In this document: piece after piece, positions 18,072 to 25,498 of the stretch
How positions within the stretch are numbered: the first letter of the stretch is position 1
Layout: each line of letters opens with the position of its first letter
Source: Rhodobacterales bacterium
Lineage (GTDB): Bacteria; Pseudomonadota; Alphaproteobacteria; Rhodobacterales; Rhodobacteraceae
Reading direction: 5' to 3'
Length of the DNA: 64,000 nt
Assembly: GCA_002748285.1 (NCBI GenBank)
Contig: PDSA01000030.1
Span: forward strand, 43,655-107,654
Program-made: the position numbers and the translations under genes
Notes under the pieces: generated by a model
Databases searched by the model: none
What the model was told of the DNA's origin: nothing
What the model saw: only the letters and a program-made list of their open reading frames with translations

Positions 18072-18626
18072 ATGCCAGAAATGATCGGATACGCTCGCGT
18101 TTCATCGCGCACCCAAGACCTGACAATTCAAACCGACGCCCTGACGGGCGCGGGTTGCACAAAGCTATTCTCAGAGAAGATCAGTGGCACCCGTACAGAT
18201 GGGCGCAAGGAACTGAAACGGATGCTGGACTACGTCCGCGAAGGCGACGTGCTGACCATTACCAAACTAGACCGCCTCGCGCGCTCACTGCCAGACCTGT
18301 TGAAGATCACGGCACGCCTTGAGGAAAAGGGCGTTCAGTTGCGTTGTCTGGATCAGGCCATAGATACCACCACGCCAGAGGGCCGCATGACTTACCAGAT
18401 TCTCGGGGCCGTAGCCGAGTTTGAAACCTCCATTCGAAAAGCTCGCCAGCGCGAAGGCATAGACGCCGCGCTTGCCAAAGGGCCTGACAGCCCGTTCAAA
18501 GGGCGTCCTGCCAAGATCAAGAAAGAAGACGTTGAAGCGGCCTTTGAGAAGCACGGCAGCAAGGCCGCAGCGGCGAAGGCATTGGGTATCAGCCGCGATT
18601 CAGTGTATCGCGTGCTGGCGTCATAG
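18072..18626 (+). CDS. Serine recombinase of the resolvase/invertase family
   Basis: 184 residues, the normal length for this family. The catalytic Ser is in YARVSSRTQD (about residue 10-11); further landmarks are KLFSEKISGTRTDGRKEL, TKLDRLARSLPDLL with its active-site arginines, and EGRMTYQILGAVAEFE. The C-terminal 45 residues (GRPAKIKKEDVEAAFEKHGSKAAAAKALGISRDSVYRVL) form a Hin-like helix-turn-helix. The family resolves cointegrates or inverts segments. Dyads of the matching kind lie immediately upstream. Confidence 0.92.
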   Translation: MPEMIGYARVSSRTQDLTIQTDALTGAGCTKLFSEKISGTRTDGRKELKRMLDYVREGDVLTITKLDRLARSLPDLLKITARLEEKGVQLRCLDQAIDTTTPEGRMTYQILGAVAEFETSIRKARQREGIDAALAKGPDSPFKGRPAKIKKEDVEAAFEKHGSKAAAAKALGISRDSVYRVLAS

Positions 18627-19026
18627 GGCTGCCGAAGCGGGGACGCATTTTACACCGTCAGCGCGCACCCATCAATCCACAAGCCTGCACCCCACCAGCC
18701 CCACACACGCCCGCTGACACGGGCGACAGGCAATCTTAAATACCCAACAACCCAACCTCGTTCAGTGATCCGCTGAGTGGGTCTGAGGCCTTTCGGTAGG
18801 CGGGGTGGGGTGTTGTTGGTTTGCCGGTGTTTGAATCCCGCCGGAGCCGTATTCTGATATGAGGCCGCGTAGCGGCGCTGTGCTGCCCGCTGAGCGGCCT
18901 GTCCTGTCGCAAGCCCCCCCGTGCCATGAGGGCGCCGTATGACCCTCGGAAAGGGTCGGAGGGACCCAAGGGTCGCACCGGGCTTGGGGTACCCGGCGCG
19001 TCCAGTTGCAGTACGGACGCACCGGA
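18627..19026. other. Intergenic region, no supported gene
   Basis: About 400 bases after the recombinase. The stretch 18900-19010 is rich in short GC stems (for example GACCCTCGG-AAAGGGTC around 18940-18955 and GGGACCC-AAGGGTC nearby) and may fold into an RNA. Reading frames in it have an odd composition and no ribosome binding site, so I do not call a gene. Confidence 0.4.
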
Positions 19027-19143
19027 TCAAATTGTTGCAGCATTGCGGGGGACCGTGCCAGCATCATCGGTGTTGAACCCTGCCCAAACAGCAAGCGCTC
19101 CGTCCGCGATGGCCCCCCATCCAATCATTGTCGGAACAAACAT
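19027..19143 (-). CDS. Possible 38-residue protein
   Basis: A short frame beginning MFVPTMIGWGAIADG and ending RNAATI, preceded on its strand by AGGGAGA at a suitable distance. It is mildly hydrophobic and starts 21 bases after the end of the two-stop gene upstream, so it could be the last member of that leftward series. It is too short to judge by composition. Confidence 0.35.
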   Translation of the reverse strand: MFVPTMIGWGAIADGALAVWAGFNTDDAGTVPRNAATI

Positions 19144-19164
19144 TCTTTCTCTCCCTAAACAAGC

Positions 19165-20103
19165 TCAGTCCAAAACCCGATAACGCCCGCCGCTTTCCCA
19201 TTTTACGATGTCAGAGTCTTTGGGCACTTCCATGTCGTAATAGCTGAATTCGGACGCTTGCTTGATCCACTTGTATTGCGCACGCGTGAATCTCAGCATC
19301 ATGAGGTTTTCCCGTATCTCGGTGTGAATCTGTTTGATGTTGGCATTCCGCGCGAATGCGACAGACACGAATTCTACTATGCGATAGCCCGCACCGACAG
19401 TCCGAGCGCTGCCGTCCGCCTCCCATAGTTGCCGGCGCATCGCCGGGCCATAGGCATCGCGCATGGCGGGTAGCATTTCGGCCTGTTTGCGGACAAGCAA
19501 CTGCCGGAATTGCTGGCGCTTCTGTCGGGCTTTATCGTTCAAATCCAGCTTGTCGCCTTCTTCATACACCAACGCCTACATCCCAATCATCAATAGGCCG
19601 GTGTTGATGGTGGTTACATCGCCGGTATATTTCGATGCCTGTACGCCGGGGATAGATGCAATTTCCCGGTCCAGTTGCTCGATATAGGTAGCAACCTTGG
19701 TTGCTTGTTAGGCTTGGCGTTCTGCCGCTGCTTCCGCTGCCCGCGCCGCTTCTGTAGCGTAGCGTTCAGGGTTCAACTCCTCCAACTCCGAAAGCCACTT
19801 GGCGTGGTCGCGGCCTTCAAGCCCTGCCAGATAGGCGGCTGGGTCCGTTGCTCTTAGATCAGCCAAGCGCTGGGTATCATAGGAAGCTGCCGTGGTCATA
19901 AGCCCGACGAAGAACGCGACGGATGCGCTGAAAGCCCGGTGGTCCAAGTGAAGCTGCGGAAGTGGTTTGAACACCGCTACCAACGGCACCACAAGAAATG
20001 CCAGCCCAACCCAGACTCCTACCTGCGGTGCGACCGTTGCAAGGATCATACCCGCGATTGTCAGTGCAACAACAGTACCCAACCCTTTCAAAAAACCGTT
20101 CAC
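19165..20103 (-). pseudogene. Membrane-anchored protein gene broken by two in-frame stops
   Basis: Read leftward from the GTG at 20103, one frame stays open for about 311 codons apart from a TAA (19710-19708) and a TAG (19578-19576). The first part has hydrophobic segments (VVALTIAGMILATVAP, VGLAFLVVPLVAVF, ASVAFFVGLMTTAA) and a helical AWLSELEEL-type region; the middle has TYIEQLDREIASIPGVQ; the last 135 residues are soluble (LVRKQAEMLPAMRDAYG, YDMEVPKDSD). Each stop is one C-to-T or G-to-A change from a sense codon (CAA, TGG). The absence of any frameshift suggests recent inactivation, or unusual read-through. A shorter protein could still start at the TTG/GTG near 19570. Confidence 0.7.
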
Positions 20104-20121
20104 TTCAATGGTCCTTTCAAA

Positions 20122-20571
20122 TCACGGGTTGTAGAGCGAGAAAACCCCGCCTTCGAACAGATACCAAGCGGATTTTCGCGCTTCGTTTGTGACAAATGGA
20201 TACATCACGCGCCGCTTGTCTGGGTTGCCGCCACCCTCGCAAGTGATCCGATGAACAAACAGGACTTCACTGCTGAGCGTCATTTCCTCTTGCAACGGTA
20301 GGAATAATTCAAACTCAGGATTGGCGAAAAAGGCGGCATTGTTATACTGGGTATAGGTGGAAGACTGACCGGCATATTCGCAGGTATAGAACACGCCTTC
20401 CGCGTATCCGCGATTAAAGGTCTGAGACTGGTCAATCACGCTCTGCGGGCTGATAAACCACGCTTCGCCAGTGAAATCGACAACAGACCAACGTGTGTCT
20501 ATGAAGTCAGCTTGCGCCGGGACGGACAGGAGTATGCCGAACGCGGCGACCGCTGAGAAAAATTGTTTCAT
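20122..20571 (-). CDS. Small exported protein of unknown function
   Basis: 149 residues with a signal peptide (MKQFFSAVAAFGILLSVPAQA, cleavage after about residue 21). The mature part contains two cysteines, in YTCEYAG and in RITCEGGG, likely to pair in the periplasm. No family recognised; the pattern WSVVDFTGEAWFISPQSV suggests a small beta-rich domain. It lies 18 bases upstream of the two-stop gene and 18 downstream of the TagO/VasI-like gene on the same strand, so the three form one leftward unit. Confidence 0.65.
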   Translation of the reverse strand: MKQFFSAVAAFGILLSVPAQADFIDTRWSVVDFTGEAWFISPQSVIDQSQTFNRGYAEGVFYTCEYAGQSSTYTQYNNAAFFANPEFELFLPLQEEMTLSSEVLFVHRITCEGGGNPDKRRVMYPFVTNEARKSAWYLFEGGVFSLYNP

Positions 20572-20589
20572 TCAACTACTACCTAATAC

Positions 20590-21228
20590 TTAATCTGCTG
20601 GTCGTTCCAGATCGCCCCATACGCAAGACGGTTCGGTTGTCTTCATGACTTCCCGAAGACCGGAAATGTTGAATCGTGCGATTTGTGGAGCTTCCCTATA
20701 TGGCGAGAACCGTACAACCAAAGTATCGTGATCTAGGAGCGTATTTCGGATCGTGCTCATTGCGTCATTGTAATCCCACCAGCCGAAAGCTTTGTCATCG
20801 GTTGACGTATACAGCCGCTTGGTGCTGGTTGGTTCATCGTCAATGCGCAGTTGGACTGCTATCCGCTTTGAATCGCGGTCAGGAGGAGCATAGCAACCAT
20901 GAGCAATGAACACATTGGTTTTGCCTTCGAGACAGCGAATAAACAGCGAAGGGGTTTTGCGGTAGCTGCATTGTAACGGACCTTCGGCAGCAGTTGAAAT
21001 ATAGACGTCCGTTTGATCCGTAAAATCTGACTTGGTAGACCGGACACGCCAATGCGTTGCGGGGGTTGGGTCTGGTGTAGGGGAACGCCCAAGTGCGCGA
21101 TCATAACACGCCAGTCGCGCCAAGTCTTCATTGATTGCTGTGCATGCACCTGCTGAATCTTGTCCAAAAACTGCTGTGGCACAAGCAGCGGCTGCCCCAA
21201 CCAGTGAAATAAAAAACTTCTTTCTCAT
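20590..21228 (-). CDS. Exported VasI/TagO-like protein
   Basis: 212 residues from the ATG at 21228, chosen because GGAG stands about 10 bases before it; an in-frame start at 21255 lacks one. A signal peptide (MRKKFFISLVGAAAACATAVFG) leads into INEDLARLACYDRALG, then WRVRSTKSDFTDQTDVYIST, LFIRCLEGKTNVFI and a C-terminal FNISGLREV. This order matches the VasI/TagO family first named in type VI secretion clusters, which is also common in phages of alphaproteobacteria. No other type VI gene is present, so the name does not imply a secretion system here. Confidence 0.65.
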   Translation of the reverse strand: MRKKFFISLVGAAAACATAVFGQDSAGACTAINEDLARLACYDRALGRSPTPDPTPATHWRVRSTKSDFTDQTDVYISTAAEGPLQCSYRKTPSLFIRCLEGKTNVFIAHGCYAPPDRDSKRIAVQLRIDDEPTSTKRLYTSTDDKAFGWWDYNDAMSTIRNTLLDHDTLVVRFSPYREAPQIARFNISGLREVMKTTEPSCVWGDLERPAD

Positions 21229-21303
21229 AACCAAAAATCTCCATAAACAGAACACATTCTGGTTGAAATTATTGCCACAGCGGTGTGGTGAAAGGATGGC
21301 AAT

Positions 21304-21888
21304 ATGAAGAAATTTTTGGGCATAACCGCGCTGGCAGTAGTGTTTTCTGCCGGTAGTGTATTGGCTAACGAATGCGGTTCAAATTACTGGCCCGGAACTT
21401 TGCCCGAACATGAGCCGAATTCGGTTGCTGTTTCTGATTTGAATGATTTCCTTGCAACTTTTCCGACAGCCGAGGGAATCAAGTTTGATGTTGAAGTAAA
21501 ACCCGGCGAACTTTGGATTGATGTTCTGGAATATCCCGGCGAAGTTACCGTTGCCGCAGCGTCTCGAATTCTGTTCATTATCGGACGCATTGCAGATGGC
21601 GAGTTTGGGTCGCTGGTGCTGGCCGACGCAGGCGAAGGTCTCTTTCGTATTTCAGAAGATGACATCCGTTCAATCGGTTGTCAGTTTGTTTGGGGTGTCG
21701 AAGGGCGCGGCCAAAACCCAATCGCACTCCTAAGAGAGTTTGCTGACGCACTCACCTACTACGATACAGGCCATCGGGTCGCCCTTCCGTTTAACGGTTC
21801 TCTTCTTGGCGACACACACAAGGCACTGGATATGCTAAACGAGGCCGTGAATCCTCAGTGGGTGCTACGCACGGTCGAGGTCAAATAA
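21304..21888 (+). CDS. Exported protein of unknown function
   Basis: 194 residues with a signal peptide (MKKFLGITALAVVFSAGSVLA, cleavage before NECGS). Two cysteines remain in the mature part (ECGSNYW and IGCQFVWG). The core VEVKPGELWIDVLEYPGEVTVAAASRILFIIGR looks alpha/beta. Family unknown. It is divergent from the VasI/TagO-like gene across 75 bases, so the two may share control. Confidence 0.62.
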   Translation: MKKFLGITALAVVFSAGSVLANECGSNYWPGTLPEHEPNSVAVSDLNDFLATFPTAEGIKFDVEVKPGELWIDVLEYPGEVTVAAASRILFIIGRIADGEFGSLVLADAGEGLFRISEDDIRSIGCQFVWGVEGRGQNPIALLREFADALTYYDTGHRVALPFNGSLLGDTHKALDMLNEAVNPQWVLRTVEVK

Positions 21889-21948
21889 CCGAGGTTATTT
21901 GGGTTCAGGAGAAAACATTCAAAGACTGCGTGATGTGAGATCAAGCGC

Positions 21949-22107
21949 GTGGCGAATATCAAAGCCCCTGACGGGGCCGAATCCGTCTTCTATGAGGTTT
22001 GGGAAGTCCTCGACATACATGGCGAAGATATGTCGCATCGGAACGCTGACCTAGCGTTCAAGTCTGAGGCTGAGGCAAAGGCTTGGATTGAAGAACGGGG
22101 CGGGTGA
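21949..22107 (+). CDS. Possible 52-residue protein
   Basis: A short frame from a GTG, reading VANIKAPDGAESVFYEVWEV and ending AKAWIEERGG. The strand pattern plus a C-terminal SEAEAKAWIEE helix has a normal protein-like composition. GTGAGAT nearby offers only a weak ribosome binding site. It converges with the integrase gene, which ends 8 bases away. Confidence 0.4.
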   Translation: MANIKAPDGAESVFYEVWEVLDIHGEDMSHRNADLAFKSEAEAKAWIEERGG

Positions 22108-22115
22108 CAGGTGCG

Positions 22116-23777
22116 TCAACCTCCGTATTGAACGCTTTCCATCGCAGCCAACATGTCCTTCATTTCTTCCGGGGACTTGTAGTGCCTTAGCATACGTGCG
22201 CTTCCTTTATGACCAATGATGTTTTCAATCATTCCGTCATTGTATCCGTTCCGCTGTAAGGTCGTTACAAATGTTGCACGTGTTGAATATAGGCTGACAC
22301 GTGGGCGCTTGATCTTGAGGTCCTTCAATATTTTTCCAAACTGGCGCTCGCCAGACATTGCTTTCATGCGGTTGATCAAGTCGCGGTCGCTCTTGACATC
22401 CAAAAACTCTAACCCGCCATCACGGACAAGGTTTACGAAGGGCAATGCCATTTCGGGGCAGGGGATAAGTCTTCGCCCCGATTTTGTGCGTTGAATGTTG
22501 ATACCACGATGGGGCCAGTTGTGCGTTTCAAAGGTCCCCACATCCTGAGGCGTTAGTTTCCAAAGCTCGTGAGGGCGCATGCCCGTATGTAAAAGCGCCA
22601 CGATAGTGTGCCGATATAGCTGCCGTTTTTGCAAACTCAGGCGCGATTTGATGTTCTCGCCTGCCCATACATCGTGGATCATGTCCAGTATCTGACGCAC
22701 CTGATCGGCGGAGAACGGCAGGTACTTTCTTTCTTCGACTGTTTTTGAATCCGTCGGCATTTTGAGGCCTACGGCGGGGTTGGTTGGTATTTGTTCCTCA
22801 GAATACGCATGGTTCAATAGAGCCTTGATCGGAACCATGTATCCCACAACCGAGGATACCTCTTTCATCCGTTTCGATAACGAGTCCCGATACTTGCGAA
22901 GGTGTTCCTTCTCGATTTCACCAAGGCGCAAATCACCAACATCTTCGATGAAATCTGCCAACTTCTTTTGATAGTCGATTTGAGTAAGTTCGCGGTGCCC
23001 TTTGTGCGGTGCGTACACTTCACGATAGTAAACCGACAAGCGGTCCGGCGCGTTTGGCAAAACCGATGCGGAGAGAAGTTGCAGGCGTGCCCGTACGGTC
23101 TCGTACATCGCATCGTAAATCATCCCGCCCGCGCCATCGGGGCGTTTCGGTTGGGTTACCTTCACGCCAAATTGGCCAAACGTGTTGTCGTCGGTGAGAA
23201 AAGATGTGTCGCCAAATGCAACGGCTGCGAAATTCGCGAGGCGACTATATGCACGTTTGTCTGATATATCGCTGGTGCTGGCAAGCATGTATTCTGTGGT
23301 GCGCCAAAGGTCTCTGTTGGGGTCGTCAGGCGGGCCTTCGTTTACGGCATAGCCGTTTTTCTTTAGCCACTCCTTTTCCTCAGGCGTGTCTTCGTTCCAA
23401 GTTCCTTGTATAGTGATCCACCCCGCTGACGCGGATTTCTCGATATTTTCGCCGACAGCTACTTCGCTGCCGTTGAACGCGACGCGCAGGTCCGTTTCGT
23501 AGTTTGACAACAATTCGGCCATTGCCGCTGCGTTATCTGACGCATTCTTGGCGATAAAGTCTTCACGGGTGTTGGGGTCTTTTAGTGAAGCGATGAGGTG
23601 GTCATGTTCTTTGGTGAACAATGCCCACTGTTGCAGTGCCTTGATGCGATCTGAGCCAAGGCTGTAGTCCCATCTTTTGCGGCCAAGCGCGGGTCTAAGA
23701 GATACCGGAACATCGCGCAGATACTTCCAGCGGCCATCCTTTGCCGGGTACAAATATCTTACTTTTTCGTGTTCCAA
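22116..23777 (-). CDS. int: Tyrosine site-specific integrase
   Basis: 553 residues, long for a phage integrase because of a large N-terminal part. Residues 1-60 resemble the DUF6538-type arm domain (YLYPAKDGRWKYLRDVP); a SAM-like core-binding domain spans about 245-330; the catalytic domain has Arg401 (TGMRPHELWKL), Lys432 (RTKSGRR), Arg500 (SLYSTRATF), His523 (IIGHKG) and nucleophile Tyr533 (RHYKSPEE). The usual His of the HxxR box is a Tyr here, which is tolerated in some members. It begins about 120 bases from the tRNA-Val 3' remnant, as expected for the enzyme that integrated this element. Confidence 0.92.
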   Translation of the reverse strand: MEHEKVRYLYPAKDGRWKYLRDVPVSLRPALGRKRWDYSLGSDRIKALQQWALFTKEHDHLIASLKDPNTREDFIAKNASDNAAAMAELLSNYETDLRVAFNGSEVAVGENIEKSASAGWITIQGTWNEDTPEEKEWLKKNGYAVNEGPPDDPNRDLWRTTEYMLASTSDISDKRAYSRLANFAAVAFGDTSFLTDDNTFGQFGVKVTQPKRPDGAGGMIYDAMYETVRARLQLLSASVLPNAPDRLSVYYREVYAPHKGHRELTQIDYQKKLADFIEDVGDLRLGEIEKEHLRKYRDSLSKRMKEVSSVVGYMVPIKALLNHAYSEEQIPTNPAVGLKMPTDSKTVEERKYLPFSADQVRQILDMIHDVWAGENIKSRLSLQKRQLYRHTIVALLHTGMRPHELWKLTPQDVGTFETHNWPHRGINIQRTKSGRRLIPCPEMALPFVNLVRDGGLEFLDVKSDRDLINRMKAMSGERQFGKILKDLKIKRPRVSLYSTRATFVTTLQRNGYNDGMIENIIGHKGSARMLRHYKSPEEMKDMLAAMESVQYGG

Positions 23778-23899
23778 ATGACGCCTCCGATTTCAAAACC
23801 ATGGTAACAATTCCAGAAAACCATGGTAATTTTAGGGCAGCGTCAACGATGAAACCGCTATTTGTCAAAGATATAAGGGGGGCAGATTTTTTTTAGAAA
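23778..23899. repeat. Right-end repeats of the element, likely integrase arm or att sites
   Basis: AAAACCATGGTAA occurs twice as a direct repeat (23795-23807 and 23817-23829), 22 bases apart, each centred on the palindrome ACCATGGT. CCATGGTAAT is also present at the left edge (10591-10600). Position between the integrase start and the tRNA remnant fits arm-type binding sites, or operators controlling the integrase. Beyond them is an A/T run (23886-23894) before the tRNA sequence resumes. Confidence 0.55.
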
Positions 23900-23922
23900 T
23901 TCGAGTCTCTCATCACCCACCA
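23900..23922 (+). pseudogene. 3' part of the split tRNA-Val
   Basis: TTCGAGT (T loop), CTCTC (T-stem 3' strand), ATCACCC (pairs with the GGGTGAT at 10540-10546) and ACCA follow each other in the right order. The T-stem 5' strand expected before it (GAGAG-like) is absent from both edges. The fragment has no promoter of its own and no tRNA 5' half before it. Confidence 0.85.
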
Positions 23923-24051
23923 TTCCCTGCAACGATGGTTTTGTAAGTTGTCTGCCCTGCCATTTCGGCGGGGGTTTGCGTTTGCAACGGGTGAAAAACT
24001 GTTTGTTTTGGCGATGTTGGAAACTATTTTTGAAAAACCTGTCAGAAGCGC

Positions 24052-24079
24052 TTGACGCCCCCCGTCCTTGGCCCTAGAA
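24052..24079 (+). promoter_or_regulatory. Promoter of tRNA-Asp
   Basis: TTGACG (24052-24057) and CTAGAA (24074-24079) are 16 bases apart, 39 bases before the tRNA, and match the pair in front of tRNA-Val. Confidence 0.6.
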
Positions 24080-24118
24080 CGCCCAAACAGTTCGCAAACA
24101 CAGCGATCTGTGAAAAGC

Positions 24119-24195
24119 GCGGTTGTAGCTCAGTTGGTTAGAGTACCGGCCTGTCACGCCGGGGGTCGCGGGTTCGAGTCCCGTCAACCGCGCCA
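24119..24195 (+). tRNA. tRNA-Asp (anticodon GTC)
   Basis: All arms pair: acceptor GCGGTTG with CAACCGC, D arm GCTC-GAGT, anticodon arm CCGGC-CTGTCAC-GCCGG, T arm CGCGG-GTTCGAGT-CCCG. CCA is encoded. Anticodon GTC reads Asp codons. Confidence 0.96.
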
Positions 24196-24357
24196 CTTTT
24201 CCCCTAGGCAGAGGGGTGTTTCAGATACAGTTTAAAATTCTTGAACTTGGTTGTATTGCCGGGGTTTTCGGTTTGAAAACTGCTGATTGGCAGCGCCGAA
24301 TTTGAGCGCTAAAGTCGCGTACACCCGCAATCCGCATTTGCAAGAAAAGGATACAGC

Positions 24358-24837
24358 ATGTCTGAGCAAGAAGTTTTGGCCACGGTGCGCCCGTCGATGT
24401 TTCGGCGGCTGTTCGGGTTGCTGATGCTGGCGGGTTTGGGGGCGATGCTGGTTTATTTGGCGCTGACCATGCCGCCGGTGTCGCTGTGGTGGCGGGCTCT
24501 GATTCTGGGGCTGGGGGTATTGGCGCTGTTGCTGGTCGAAAAAATGCGCCGCGCTACCAGTCATGCGGTGCAGTTGACCCGTGCGCAGTTGCGCAGCACG
24601 GATGGGCAGGTGCTGGCCGAGATCGCCGATGTCGAATCGGTGGTGCGTGGGTCTTTTTCGCTCAAGCCTTCCAATGGTTTCACCGTCATCACCAAAACCA
24701 GCCAACCCGCCGGTTGGGCCCCCGGCCTGTGGTGGCGGGTGGGCAAGCGGGTGGGAATCGGCGGGGTGACCGCCGCCGCCCAGACCAAATATATGTCGGA
24801 AATTCTGGCGGCTCTGTTGGCAGAGCGTCAGGATTAA
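24358..24837 (+). CDS. Inner-membrane protein of unknown function
   Basis: 159 residues with two membrane segments at about 17-37 (LFGLLMLAGLGAMLVYLALTM) and 44-62, then a cytoplasmic beta-rich domain (LTRAQLRSTDGQVLAEIADVESV, the pattern of PH-like membrane proteins) that ends with a helix. AAAAGGA stands 8 bases before the ATG. Conserved-looking but without known function. Convergent with the Tad genes; a shared terminator lies between. Confidence 0.7.
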   Translation: MSEQEVLATVRPSMFRRLFGLLMLAGLGAMLVYLALTMPPVSLWWRALILGLGVLALLLVEKMRRATSHAVQLTRAQLRSTDGQVLAEIADVESVVRGSFSLKPSNGFTVITKTSQPAGWAPGLWWRVGKRVGIGGVTAAAQTKYMSEILAALLAERQD

Positions 24838-24858
24838 TTCCACCACGACAGCACCGAT

Positions 24859-24889
24859 GGGCTGCGCCCCCTTAAGGATGGCGCAGCCC
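24859..24889. terminator. Hairpin between convergent genes
   Basis: GGGCTGCGCC (24859-24868) and GGCGCAGCCC (24880-24889) are a perfect 10-base stem with an 11-base loop, followed on the + strand by a T-rich stretch. It can serve the membrane-protein gene and, less well, the Tad genes coming from the right. Confidence 0.65.
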
Positions 24890-24908
24890 TCTGTATGAGG
24901 TGTTTCTT

Positions 24909-25484
24909 TTAACCGCCGCTGGTGCAGTCTTCCCAGCAGGGCGGGATGAAACGGGGGCGGGTGGCAATCAGATATTCGATGTCAAACGGCACAATGCCAG
25001 AGGAGAAATTTGGCGTATATGTCATCTTGGTTTCCAGAATCAGCAGGCTGTCACCATGCGCCATCAAAGGAATGCGATCGCGAATATCGTCCAGAGTGGA
25101 GTCTGTCAGATCATCATATTCACCAATCCCATGCGACCATTTCAGAAACGCAAAGCCGTCATCATCATTGTCCAGATCTTCGCTGTCAAATTGCACCATG
25201 CTGATCCGAAACGAGCTGTCATCCGGGCTATCGACCAGATAGTCATAAATTGTCTTTAACCCTTGAACATAATCCTCATCCACGGTGGGATACTGACGCG
25301 ACAGCAGATCGCTGACGGTATAGGCGGCCCTCAGGTTGACGCCCTTTTGCCGGAAACCGTCAAAATAGACCACCAGCGCAAAGAGCAGGAACATTATGAT
25401 GGGAACGATAATCACAGCCTCGATCGTGATTATCCCTTTTTCATCACGGTAAAATTTGCCCAGAATACGTGAACGCAATGACAT
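24909..25484 (-). CDS. TadE/TadG-like pseudopilin, third of three
   Basis: 191 residues from the ATG at 25484, which follows GTGGAG; a GTG 12 bases upstream is an alternative. The N-terminus has the TadE signature: a charged start (FYRDEKGIITIEAVIIVPIIM) running into one membrane segment, with the Glu of the prepilin-type motif. The rest is periplasmic and acidic, ending in a Cys pair (CWEDC). It is the last of three Tad pseudopilin genes in a leftward operon. In Rhodobacterales this trio sits apart from the main tad cluster. Confidence 0.75.
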   Translation of the reverse strand: MSLRSRILGKFYRDEKGIITIEAVIIVPIIMFLLFALVVYFDGFRQKGVNLRAAYTVSDLLSRQYPTVDEDYVQGLKTIYDYLVDSPDDSSFRISMVQFDSEDLDNDDDGFAFLKWSHGIGEYDDLTDSTLDDIRDRIPLMAHGDSLLILETKMTYTPNFSSGIVPFDIEYLIATRPRFIPPCWEDCTSGG

Positions 25485-25498
25485 GATGATCTCCACTG

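Larger units (their letters stand above)
10587..23899. mobile_element. Integrated element inside tRNA-Val, satellite-like
   Basis: About 13.3 kb bounded by the two halves of one tRNA-Val gene. It is visibly less GC-rich than the flanking chromosome. It holds a tyrosine integrase at its right edge, a large primase-helicase, a small-terminase-like protein, a serine recombinase, a run of unknown genes and four exported small proteins. I see no capsid, portal, tail, lysis, relaxase or conjugation gene. This set suits a phage satellite or a mobilisable island better than a complete prophage. AATTCCATGGTAAT at the left edge (10587-10600) has a counterpart at the right edge, AATTCCA (23809-23815) and CATGGTAAT (23822-23830) with 6 bases between, which may be the att arms. 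Confidence 0.85.

Noticed and set aside
18762..19124. Open frames in the GC-rich stretch after the recombinase
   Set aside because: Composition is erratic (many Thr, Pro, Arg, Gly), no ribosome binding site, and frames overlap on both strands; left as intergenic.
20590..21228. A type VI secretion system in the element
   Set aside because: Only one VasI/TagO-like protein is present; no sheath, Hcp, VgrG or ATPase gene was seen.
10540..23922. Circularly permuted or intron-containing tRNA-Val
   Set aside because: The 13.3 kb between the halves encodes an integrase and other genes, and no intron or permutation features are present; insertion is simpler.
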